Positions 42,119-53,191 of a DNA stretch of 64,000 nucleotides are shown one piece after another; the stretch's first letter is position 1, and every line of letters starts with the position of its first letter. The stretch comes from Botryosphaeria dothidea (Eukaryota; Ascomycota; Dothideomycetes; Botryosphaeriales; Botryosphaeriaceae), in assembly GCA_011503125.2 (NCBI GenBank), contig WWBZ02000001.1, forward strand, positions 3,782,001-3,846,000, in the 5' to 3' direction. The position numbers and the translations under genes are program-made. Under the pieces are notes generated by a model that made no database searches, was not told the DNA's origin, and saw only the letters and a list, made by a program, of their open reading frames with translations.

Positions 42119-43981
42119 ATGGCCCTGCTCGACAAGGTGCCCGGCGACCTGAACCTCTACATCGGCGGGTACGTAATCGGTCCCAAGCCCGACGCCCCGG
42201 AGCGCTGACAGAGCTGCCTGCAGCCTCTTCACCCTGCGCCGCCGCGAGGCTCTGGCCCAGGCAAACATCACCCATGTCGTCTCTGTGCTACGCCTGCCCC
42301 TCGACAGGGACCTGTTTACTCCCTTCACTCAACACATCGTCGAGGTCGATGACGTCGACGACGAGAACCTGCTAGAGCACTTCCCGCAAACGAACCGTTT
42401 CATCCAGGACGGTCTTGACCATGGCGGTGGCGTCCTCGTGCATTGGTAAGTGAACCTTGGCGAGCTGAATTATGCACATCTCCCACATTTTCCCTGCTCA
42501 GATCTCTGGCTTGGCGCGTTTGCCTCCATCAAAAAGCAAGTCGACGTCTGTACCGTCATACCGGATGCGACAAAACGGTCTGCACTCCGCGTGGCGTCCT
42601 CCACTTTCCTTTTTGCAAGTATCATCTGCATTTCTCCTGCGTCCCTCGCCCTCTCCGGGCCAATGGCCGCGCACACCGTTTCCGACTTGCACGTGACTTT
42701 GACCGTTTTCATCGCATCATACCAACATGCTGCAGTGCTATGGGCAAGTCCCGCTCGGCCACGGTGGTCATAGCTTACTTGATGCACAAGTATCACATCT
42801 CGCCCGCTGAAGGGCTGGAGCAACTCCGCTTGGCCCGCCCGCTATGTGAACCCAACGAGGGCTTCATGAAGCAGCTGGAAGTCTACCACCGTATGAACAT
42901 GTCCGACAACATCGACGAATCGCCCGAGTACCAGCGCTGGCTGTATCAGCGCGAGGTCGAGCTGAGTCGCGCATGCGGCCAGGCACCAGAGGCAGACAAG
43001 ATCCGATTCGAGGACGAGCACATCAAGGAGGCTCAGGCGGAGCTGGAGCTGAGGTGCCGGAAATGCAGGTACGCACTATCCCCCCTCGCGATTGGCAGCG
43101 GCCCGAAGCTTGCTGTTGCTCGTGCTGCCGATCCCCGTCGGGCCTGGTCCCGAGACCCTTGGCCCTTGACCTCTGCCGCTCTTCACCGTCCTCCTTCATT
43201 TTCCGTTTCCTGAATGGAGTGTTGCACCGACTGGCCTCCTCTCTCAGCCTCGTACACTGAGAGGCCGCATGCGTCAGGAAGCGAGATGGACGCGCCTCGA
43301 TATAGCCCAATAACACCAATCCGGCATGGATGGCAACTCCGCACGGACAGATCAGACAGGACTTTTCCGATTCGCCCCAGTCGGGCAGTCCAATATCACA
43401 GCCTGTGCTGCATCAAGCTGTGCACCATGGCCGGATGCTTTCTACCCATCCAGGCCGTGGGGGCGCCATTGGTCCATCTCGTTTCCTGACATGTCTCAGT
43501 GGCCCTACGGCATGTGGAGATGGATGGGTGTCTCCTGCTTCATATGACACAATCTGACGCTGATGTCCGTTTTAGACGTCCTCTGGCCGCCTCCGCCTTC
43601 ATCAACAGCCACCCTGCGGCCAGTAATGAGGCCGGTCAGCAGAAGCTGGACGCCTCGAGCTGCTCCCACTACTTCGTCGACCCCCTGTCGTGGATGAGGC
43701 CGGAGCTCGAGCAGGGCAAGCTGGACGGGCGGCTAGAGTGCCCCAAGTGCAAGACGAATGTGGGCAAGTACGCCTGGCAGGGCATGCGGTGCAACTGCGG
43801 CGACTGGGTTGTCCCCGCCATTAGTCTGGCGAAAGGGCGAATCGACGAGGTGCGCAAGCGCGCGGGGAACACGGAACAAGTGGCGAGTATCAGGAGACCG
43901 CCCGGTGTGGGAGGAGGCGGCGCCGCCGCGATAGGGCCCGCAGCAGGTGCAGGTAGGGCTCCGGGGATGGGCAATCTATAG
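42119..43981 (+). CDS. YVH1: Yvh1 dual-specificity phosphatase with zinc-binding C-terminus
   Basis: Four exons (42119-42168, 42224-42445, 42736-43068, 43576-43981) give 336 aa. Yvh1 releases Mrt4 from pre-60S particles late in ribosome assembly, through its zinc-binding domain; the phosphatase activity is separable. The phosphatase domain fills about 1-165: LYIGGLFTLRRREALAQANI, the acid-bearing DVDDENLLEHFPQTNRFI, and the P-loop HCAMGKSRS at 90-98 (H-C-x5-R). The C-terminal domain has the Yvh1 cysteine pattern: LRCRKCRRPLA, CSHYFVDPLSWMRPEL, LECPKCKTNVGKYAWQGMRC and NCGDWVVPAISL. Introns 2 and 3 are 290 and 507 nt, unusually long for this genome, and intron 2 interrupts the codon of the catalytic Cys91 (TG|T). 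The glycine/alanine-rich tail is non-conserved. Confidence 0.95.
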
Positions 43982-46900
43982 TGGCAGATAGCGGGTAGCG
44001 GGCGAAGGTTCGCAGGAAAATCATGTTGATGGCTTGCTCGGGATGCTTGGTGCGAAAGGCAAGCTGCACGGCACGCTCCGAGCAACAGCGGCAAGGCAGA
44101 TTGGGGGCGACGATAGCCGGCGCAAGCACATCCGATGCAGGTGGTGCTCTGTCCGTCAGCAGCCCCAAAACTGGGCGATCGGCGGGGGGTGGTTGTAGGG
44201 ACAAGGTCGCTTAGATAGTTTAACGGCGGCAAAAGGATGGCAGCAATCAGGCAGGCCATGTGCCATCCCAACCACACCTCCCCACATTAACCCCGGGAAG
44301 CGAGCGACAGGTTCGACCTCTCACCTGAGGTTGCGAAGGTGTCAAGAGGGCTAGTAGACTCCTGTACTCTGCATGCCCAGCCGCATAAGCTCGAAGCCAA
44401 CATGGCTAGCTGCATTTGGTCCCTCACCAACGGCGCTCCACACGCGCGCCATTTTCAAATCTTTTTTATACTGTGCCATTATTCCCTCTCGTCTGATTGC
44501 AGTCGAGCCCCTGCGTGGCTAGAAAAGCCGGTGCCTGCTCCGGCCAGCCCTGGCAACCACCAAAGCAAAGCAAGCAAGCAATAACGATAAAGAAAAAGTG
44601 CAAGCATGAACGCCAGAGTGCGCTGCAGGCACGCCACGCCACCAACATCATCCAAGCAAGCAATCACTTCCCATCATGCAAGTAGGTCGGAGCACGCAAG
44701 AGACAAAGTAAACATAGCCTTTTGCCAGCATTAGTACAGCATTAGCACGGCTGGCATGAACCGCAAGCCCCACGCGCATGACCGAAAGAAACATACGAGC
44801 TCATAACTCCACAAGCAAAGTCGATTGACGGAGTGACGGGTTTTCCCCACAATACTCAATGGAGCAGGCGACTGATATCACCGCATCTGTTATACGCGTC
44901 TTTTTTCTCTTATGCCCGTACAGTACTACACTACCACTCATCAGTAAAGCAGGTAGGCAAATGTTGCCCACACACACCCCTTCTGCCCCCTCCCCTCCAA
45001 AATCGGCCCGAAAAGCCTACATTGCGCAACTGAATCGCCCACATCCTGCGTCCCTGAAAAAATCAAGCGCCATCGGGATTCTCCCTTCCCGTCTTTTCGT
45101 CTCTGTGCGCTTTCGAAATGGACCCCCTCTCTCTCTCCCTCTCTCTCTCCCTCTCTCTCTCCCTCACACACCTACCTTCTCTCCTCTCGGGCCGTTCCAA
45201 CGCTTGATTGAAAGAGCTCAGGGCATGCCAACATCATCGCTTCCATCGAGCCGCAAAAGCACGGGCATTATTCCGTAACTTCCCGTATTGTATACCTGGG
45301 CGGAGCCTGGTCCCCGCTTTGCCTTGAATGAAAAATAAGTACCGCGCGCCTTTTGCACGGAAGGGGACGAATACGATAGGGCAGGGCAGGGTGGGGGCCC
45401 GCGGGCGCCGGAGGACGAGGAGAGAGGGGCATTGTAAGCTGGCGCCCACGACATGAGTCGTGCGGAATGCTTGGCGGGGGTTAGGGAAGGGGAGGGATGT
45501 GGTTCCCTCCAGCGAGAGACGAATGACACGTGAAGGAAAAAGAGACGGCCGCCTCCATCATTACGCTAAAACTGACAAATAATTTACGATGCCCTCGTGT
45601 CTACTCGTTTAGGGGACACTGGAAAATAGTCTGTGTGGATGGGATGGGTGGAAAGTCAATGTCCGCACAAGTCCGCTTTCAGCCCTAAGAAGCGGAGGGC
45701 TGTTTACGAAGATGACGTTGTGAAGCAGTTCGGGGTAAAAGCTCCGTCTCCACATGAACGTGCCTGATGGCGGGAAAACGACAACGACAACGAGAAAGCG
45801 AGACGCAGGCCAAAGGGCTCGAACGTTTGGATGCTACACTCTCTGGCTCCTCGGATCGGATTTATGGGGCATTGTAGTGTTAGCGCAGATCGGTGGCTCA
45901 TCCGAATCGCGATTGTCCTCTTCTGCGACAACAAGCCACGACTGTTGTTTCCTCAGTCCTTGAGTAATTTAGCTGGAGGCGAGTCTACGGGAACAAAGGT
46001 GGGGATGGGATGGGGAGTGAGGGGCTGGACTGCGTGAGTTTGCGACAGTTCGTGATGGTGCGGGCACCGAACGGAGCGGCTGGCGTCAATATTCGGCGGC
46101 GCGACGGGCGTCGGATATCCCGATGAATTTGGTGAGGGGAAGAGCTCGAAAAGAATGGATGTGATTTGCCTGCTTAACGGGGACCCTGAGGACCCTGAGT
46201 CAAGAAGCACAGGGTGGTGGCAGCTGGCAGCTGGGCAGCACAAGGCTTGCTTCCAACAGCAGCACAGCAGTTTCTCAGGGCGCAGGGTGGGCGGAGTGGT
46301 GGTGCAGCAGCCGGACCGCCGGCGGCGGCGGCGCCAGCGCCAGCGCGTACCAGCGCGTAGGGCTCAGGCTCGTCAAGGAATACGACAGGGCGACTGGGCG
46401 ACAGGGCTGCTGGGTAGAGGCAGATCGGCCGTGCGTGTCGCGAATCTTAGGCCTTTTCGAAGCTGATCGTCGGCCTTGACAACGACACACAAGAGCTGAA
46501 GGTCTCAGGCTTGCTGCCCGTCTTGCACGTCCTCCTGCCCGACACGGACGGCAGTGCTCGGCGATTTAGCAGAGGCAGAACGAAAATTTTCCAGAGTACG
46601 AGCAAGGCGAGGGCGGCCGAGACGAGATACGATGCAAGGCCGTCAATAGCAGCTGTCGCTATCAATACTCTGCCGTATCGTGTTCGAAGGCCGCGTGTGT
46701 CTGCTTTTCCCAGCTTGCTCGAGTCTCCGTTCCAAGGTGACCCCCAATCAGCAAAGGCTCGCGACCAACCCTGGCAATAGAAGCAGAGCCCTCCCTTGTG
46801 CACAGCCTCCTCCTTATTGTTGCGTCCAATATCCGCGCCAGCATGTACTATCAGTTAGTGGTAGATCAAACAAGAAAGCTTGGTACCCGTAAGGCAGGAT

Positions 46901-49900
46901 GAGGTTGTCCGCAGTCCGCCCGCCCGTCCGCGCGCTCGTGCTGCCCATCAATCATCGACAATGCAGATATGCACAAGCACAATGACGGACCGAGGACACC
47001 GCATCCCGCCGGTGCCCTCCCTTGGAGTGGTCGCGTTGAGTGAGACCCAAGCGGCGCCGTTTGCGCAACCAGCAGCTTTTGTATGCCTCAGCCTCAACCT
47101 CCTTCGTTCTTGAAATTGCCATGATTGCTTTTTCGGGAATAGCCAATGGTGGTGCGGCATGTGTTGTCTAACGGCAACAGTGTGCTTGCGGTTCTGGTGT
47201 GATGTGCATACATATATGGCGGGGGAAGGAGAGACAGCCATTTTTTTTTCCTGCAGCAGGCGGTGCGTGCGCCGGGAGTGCACAGCATCGTCCAGGGTGG
47301 GAGCAAAAAGCAACGAGCTTGTTGCCGCAAGGCTGGAGTAATACGAGGCTCCCGGCTGGTGGTGGTGCAATATCGTACGCGAGCCTGACTGAGAGCTGAC
47401 ATCCCATGCGATAGCAAAAACACGGGCATAGCCGGGCGAAGGGAAAACTGTGAGACATGATCGTGTATGTCGTCTGCGCGTGGTGGTGCGATATGCAGCA
47501 GCAGAAGCAGCGCCATGGCAGGCACACACAAAACAAGCAGGCGCGCGGGCCTTCTCTAGCCGGCAACCTTCTTGACGGGAGGGACGCACAGAGCCACAGT
47601 CCAGCCCGCCGCGGCCCTGACACTCCCATCATCAATCCGTCGCCAGCAGCCAGCCGCCCGAGCCCGCCGCACTAGCTCGACGCCAGATCGAGCGGAGATG
47701 GCCCGAGATCTTCGGCAACTGCGCGTACTGGTCGCGGTCTTGTGTTGCTGGTGCTGCCGCCGGTGGCTTGCAAGTGTTTCTCGTTGCCGGGACTCCCTGC
47801 CATCGTCCAGCGGATTGGCGACCGATCCTCGCCTGTCGCTGTTAGTCGGCCTCCTGTTTTGTGCGCGCGGCTTGGAGGCTTGGGCTCCCGGCTCCAGCGA
47901 ACAAATGAGGAGCTCTCGCGACGATGATGGTGATGACGATGACGCCGTTCCTCGACCATCTTCAATCTCCGGTCAGCACTCGCCCACTCGGAGCTTTTTC
48001 TCTGCACGACAGCTCATTGCCCATGCCTAGCGCGCCGGTTACAGCATCGAAGCCTGGACCCCGAGCGACCCTGACAAGCACTGCCTCTTGCGCGCGCTTC
48101 CACCGCCCATCCTCGCTCGCCAAAAAGACGAAAGGGAAGATCAAACATTGCTGTCTCCCTCAAACCGGGTCACTCCCTCCCTGCCGGGATCCCGAAGGGC
48201 ATCCAAGACGGTCCCTGCTCCGATACCACACTGGCCAGTAAACTCTCATGGGGACACCCGGCAACGGGGCCACGATGCGCCTCTTAAATCCGGCGCCATC
48301 ACAACCCTTATTGATATTATACCTTCTCCATTTCCGGTGGCAGCCTCGCACGCCAGGTTTCAGAGACAACGTTGGAACCCTAAACGGGCGGACTTCGAGT
48401 TGTTTAGGGCCAGCATCGCGAGGAGCTGGAATTGCGATTGAACTCAAGCCCACGCCGACAGGGAAGAAAGACATGACGCGGCGCGGGCACTCAAAACACC
48501 CCGCTAACACTTGTGGGAGCGAGATGAAGTTGTCGGTGAGAGCCTTGCGGCCTCAGGCTGCTTCAGGTTTATCTTGACCCTTCTGCGTCTCCTAATTGCG
48601 TGTATCATGCTTCGGGCCACCGGCTCGGCACCAGCAGTAGGGCCGGCGATTCTCCGGACACGTCGTTGGGCTGCTGCTTTGTCTTAGGGATGCAAGCAAC
48701 TGATCCATTGACTTCGCCGTCAGGCCAGGCCACTTGTTGGATATCTGCTGCTGGCTTTGCCGATCTCCTCATCGCCCCTGTCCGATCGCCCATTTCTAGA
48801 CCCCCTCGATCCGCCCAGTCATGTGCCTGGTAGGGCAAAGTGAAAAGGATGAAGCACTCAGTCTGCATGTCCTGACTTGCTGGCAGGCGATCTCTCGGGT
48901 CTGCCAACGGTGAAGATTGGGGTCTACGTCGCAGATATATTAAAATCAGCTCAAGGTACACAGTTACTCCTACAGGCACGCAGCGATCGTCGAATTGGTG
49001 CAGAGAATCGACAACATCAGCCACTGAGAGCGGGTCACTGTATCTCCACATCCACTTGGCCTCGGGCGATCAGATCAGAGGAAAGCATGACGATGATAAC
49101 CGTCAACAAGCAAGACCCCACTCTCTTTCGTACAGGGCTCGCTGGCAGAGATGCTGGCATCAGCGAGCACGTGCGAGACATGACCACACACACAAAGCAT
49201 TCTCTCCAACAAACCAACACAGCAAGGGTCTCCAGGCCAACACGCATCTGCCCAGTGACGTTCCCGAAATCGTCGTGGGCTCTTTTCGCCACCCATCAAG
49301 CAAACTTCGTTACTGTGCCGCATCTAGCCTCATTTTGCTCACTCCTCGCGGCCCCGCACGCACTTTATTAAGATTATCTGACAATCAGATGCGCACCACC
49401 GACACCACTTGATCAATCGATGTGTTGGTCCCTTGCATCCAGAAGCGACGGACCAGCGAGACAGCCTTGTTGGTTTGATGGTGCCTACCGGTGGGCTTAC
49501 CGGCTAACCTGCATGCATTCAGGCATCCCTACCCCGGACGGGGGTTCGTTAAGGTTTCGAAGGGATCGCATCCGATCCTTGGCGATTGGGGGGGTTGTGT
49601 CCGCCTCGTCTCGTGCCTGATTGATTGCCTTGATGCTCAGGTTCGCTTGACTGGACCTGTCACTTTTGCTCATTCTTTACTACTGTCGCCGGTGCGCTGA
49701 AGGAACATTGTCAGAACCGAGTCATGCAGCGTCAGGGCATATCATTGGAGACCATTCCCTGATACTAACAAATTATGTAGAGGATTGGCAGCATTTGCAC
49801 AAACTCGTAATTATCCAATCGGACGATGATTTCTTGTCAACAGAGCGTTATCCGTGCCGACAAGTTGAACACTCCAGGCGTATCAGGCCCCCAGTAAAGG

Positions 49901-52900
49901 ACGGTCCAGATGGGGTTTGGGTATCTGAGTTGTGTTTGGACTAAGTGACAATCGCCCGACCAGCGAACCTCTCTCCGTACCGCCCGCCCGCATCGCCCCG
50001 CGCCGCGCTGGCCAGTGCGTTACGGTCACAGCAACAACGCTGCACAGACAACTGGGAGTTGCGGAAACAAAGAGAGACAGGGAGAGAGAGGTGATTGATC
50101 ATTTGCAAGTAGTGAATGCTTTGAAGACACGGAACGGAAAGCCGGCTCGATTGCAATCCGTCTGTCCATGGCTGATCCTGGCTGCGCGATCTCCGCGGCT
50201 GCGCTTTAACAGGATGACCGGGCAAGGATCTTAAAGGTGGGCCAATGTTGCCGATTCCGGGATGTTGCCATAAATCTTCGCCATCGACGTGATTTCACGT
50301 CTTCCCCCGCCGCCTACCGATCCTGTGCGTTCAACACTATCGCGGATAGTAGAGGCTATATGAGAAGACGAAGAGAGAGGCTAAAAGGACCTTGTTCCTT
50401 CGTATTCGGAGCGTGCGCGCCGAACTGGCCTAAACCACATAGGTAGGCGCCGATCGATAAAGTGCTTACCATTCTACTGCTTTGGGCTATCCGAGAGGTC
50501 GGCCATCCAGGCCTTTTGTCCACGATGACCGGCAGGCAGCCTTACCACATGGTACGATTGGTGTAGGTACCTGCCTATCTCGGCCGTAGCTCGTGCGCCG
50601 GCGCAGCTTTGCTAGGTTTTTGTGGGCCTAGCATAGCCGCGGAGGGCAAGGTGTTGTGTATGCAGACGGATACGAAAATGGATAAGGTGGGAATGTTGTT
50701 TTTTGAGGTAATCCGTAAGGGCAGGGTGGGTTTTGGCCTTGTGACGTAGGAGTAAAGGACGAGCCGAGGATTAAAGGGCATGGCGAGGCGGATGGGAAGA
50801 AAAGGATCCAGTTAGCGTGGAGACGCCGATGAGGAGGAGAGAGGGGCGAATGAGACAAGGCATTCAAAGTTGGTGGCTTCAGAGCTCCCGGTTTGTGCAT
50901 TTCCCGTGCTTCTTGCCGAGGAGGCGAAGTGCTTGGATGTGGAGACAAAGAGGGACGGGAAAATTGAATAGGCATAACAGAAGACGCAATGCACAGAAGC
51001 TGAGAGAAAGGCAGCAAGTGAAGTGGTTGGGATAAAAGTGGGGGCCGACCGTCGATCTTTCTGCAACGTTCTTCTCTTCTCTGAAGGGTGCAAGGAACCG
51101 ACAATGTAGGGATCGCGATAGTAGCTACCCGGACAGGTGGAAGCGTGCCACGCAATATGTCTTTGAACGGCACATGTGGCCTTGGAAGTTGATTGTGCCG
51201 TAGACACTCGGCCCGAAACGTTGTGTGTCTTGGTGGTGGCGGAGGCCGCACTTCAACCAACAGTGGCAACTACTCGGGCTAGGGGCATGGCATCAACTCA
51301 CAAACGGCTTCGATATGATGCTGGCAAAGGTTGAATGCCCCATGTGATTTTGCGTTCGCGTTTCTCCTTTCTTCAGACAGGGCTTTCAGCCCAGCTGCAG
51401 AGCGGACGCTTAGCGCCGGGTAATATAGCAACGTTGATGCATAAGCGTCTTGCTGATACTTCTCTGCCATCTTTTCTGCCCGCTCTTGCGAAGACCTTCA
51501 GCTGCCCGCCAGGTATCAAACTCTATTTCTTTTGTAGTCCTTTTTCCGTTCAGCCTTGCATGCATGTTGATCAGCACGGCAGGCGCTCCCACGGGGGTCA
51601 CTGGATGGGTTTCTGGAGAAAGTTTGGGCATGCGTAAAACTTGGGGCCTCAAGCGGTCTCTCTAACCTTCTCTGTCACGAGAGAAGCGATCGAGCTGGTA
51701 GCGGAACAAATAGCTGGTGTGCATCCTCGGTAAATGTTAAAGCCGGCCATGAGCGAGAGGCGAAAGGAAGTGTTGTCGAGTTAAGCAAAGCAAGTTAAGT
51801 TTCAGCAGCCGGTGCTTGACCACCTTCCCCTTGCCCTCTTTGCCGAAACTAAGAGACGAGAAAAGGGAAAAGACCACCTTAGAGCCGCGGGAGTACAAAG
51901 CCATGTGTCTTTGTCTTTCCACGGAAAGTAACGTTCGTATGTCATGCTTACGGAAGCATAAGAAATATGCTGATGCCGTCATTAGAGTTTAAGGCTGAAG
52001 CGGCTGGATAGGGAACAAAGCCAGAACAGTAAGGCTCAACATAGAGAGTAGGAAAGATCCTTCCGACCACTCCCCGGGCAAGACAGGATAAAGTAATTAA
52101 TACGAGATACGGAAGTCTATACCTGGATCTTGCCCCAACTTAAGATGCTAGAGCGAGGCTCGAAGTTCGTGAATAGGCTTGTTACCTCGGAAGTTTGTAA
52201 TGTCCGAGAATCCGATATCCTTTTCCCTCAGACTTTCCCCGTATAGTTCGAATATATTCTTGACAGATGGGCGGGTGCACTTCGAAATCAATCGAGACCC
52301 GGCTTCTGATTAATTCGATACGACCTCCATTTGTGTGGCGGTGGCTTTGAAGAGTGAGACCCTAGATACTTTACGTTCCACTTCATATTTGAGAAAGGTA
52401 CTTTCATATTGCGCTTGACCCACGGTGCCTCTGGAAATCAGTGCGGTGTTTTTATTGCGTGGAAGGGAGGATTGCGAGCTGAATTGTACGGTAGTAAGTA
52501 TGTCCGGGAAGCTGAAGAAATTATCTAGCTAAAGATATCACGGAGAATGTTGACGCGAACACATTGATAATTGCTTCATCTACTAATAAGTGATAAAAAG
52601 GAGATGTCTGGGGGGTTTTTTTTGCTAAGACCCACAGCACAAACTTATCGTTTCGCATGACGATGGTAGGTAAATGAACGTGTTTTCTTCACCTTTGCGT
52701 ATTAATCTATGGGATAGTGACCCCGCAAGGAAAATAGTAATATATGTCACATCGATTTCTGTGGATTTAGCGATATCAATCCGCCTTGTCAGGGCGCGGT
52801 ATTGCCTGGCTCAAGTCACTCTATATTTTTGCTTGTGCTCTTTCCTCTTTACGCTGTAGACTGGATTTCACAAGCGTCCTTCCACATGTATACTTTGTAG

Positions 52901-53191
52901 GACACCGATTTATACCCAGTTGAACAACAGTGAAGGCGAACGAGGCATTGGTCACTAACGCCCGGACTCTATACTCTTTAAGTAGAAAAGAATTATCAGT
53001 AGCCCATATATACACATCCTGGTGCTGCGTGTGTACAATCTCGATCATCCAGTTGAATAATGAACAAAAACGGACCGACCCATAATCCCCACCCATTCCC
53101 AAACCGTGTAAGCCTTCCAAACTCCAGTCAAAACAACAAAGCTACGACTCTAAACCACTCAAAAAAGTCCTCATACTCATTCCAGACACCT
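43982..53191. other. 9.2-kb gene-free interval between convergent genes
   Basis: YVH1 (+) and the Tag1-like gene (-) both end into this stretch. No open frame on either strand resembles a known family or carries the neighbours' codon pattern; the longest are under about 220 codons and sit in low-complexity sequence. A CT-rich tandem repeat lies at 45123-45164. From roughly 51.7 to 53.1 kb the sequence is more AT-rich. No tRNA, rRNA or transposon was recognised. One frame at 46447-46803 (-) has a hydrophobic helix, but nothing else supports it. Confidence 0.5.
45123..45164. repeat. 12-bp CT-rich tandem repeat
   Basis: About three and a half copies of a CCCTCTCTCTCT unit, on an otherwise pyrimidine-rich strand. 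Slippage repeat, no function indicated. Confidence 0.85.

Noticed and set aside
42443..43213. 256-codon frame starting inside YVH1 intron 2
   Set aside because: It reads through intron 2, exon 3 and intron 3 in one frame; the conserved part is YVH1 exon 3 only.
45123..45164. Regular repeat considered as a CRISPR-like array
   Set aside because: Units abut without spacers; it is a CT-rich slippage repeat, and the genome is eukaryotic.
46948..47635. Overlapping frames of 145-213 codons on the minus strand
   Set aside because: Three different frames are open over the same bases, a sign of stop-poor composition, and none resembles a protein.
43982..53191. Search for tRNA, 5S rRNA or a transposon in the large empty interval
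   Set aside because: I saw no convincing A/B-box pairs, no 5S-like sequence, and no terminal repeats or transposase/reverse-transcriptase motifs by eye; a computed search could still find some.
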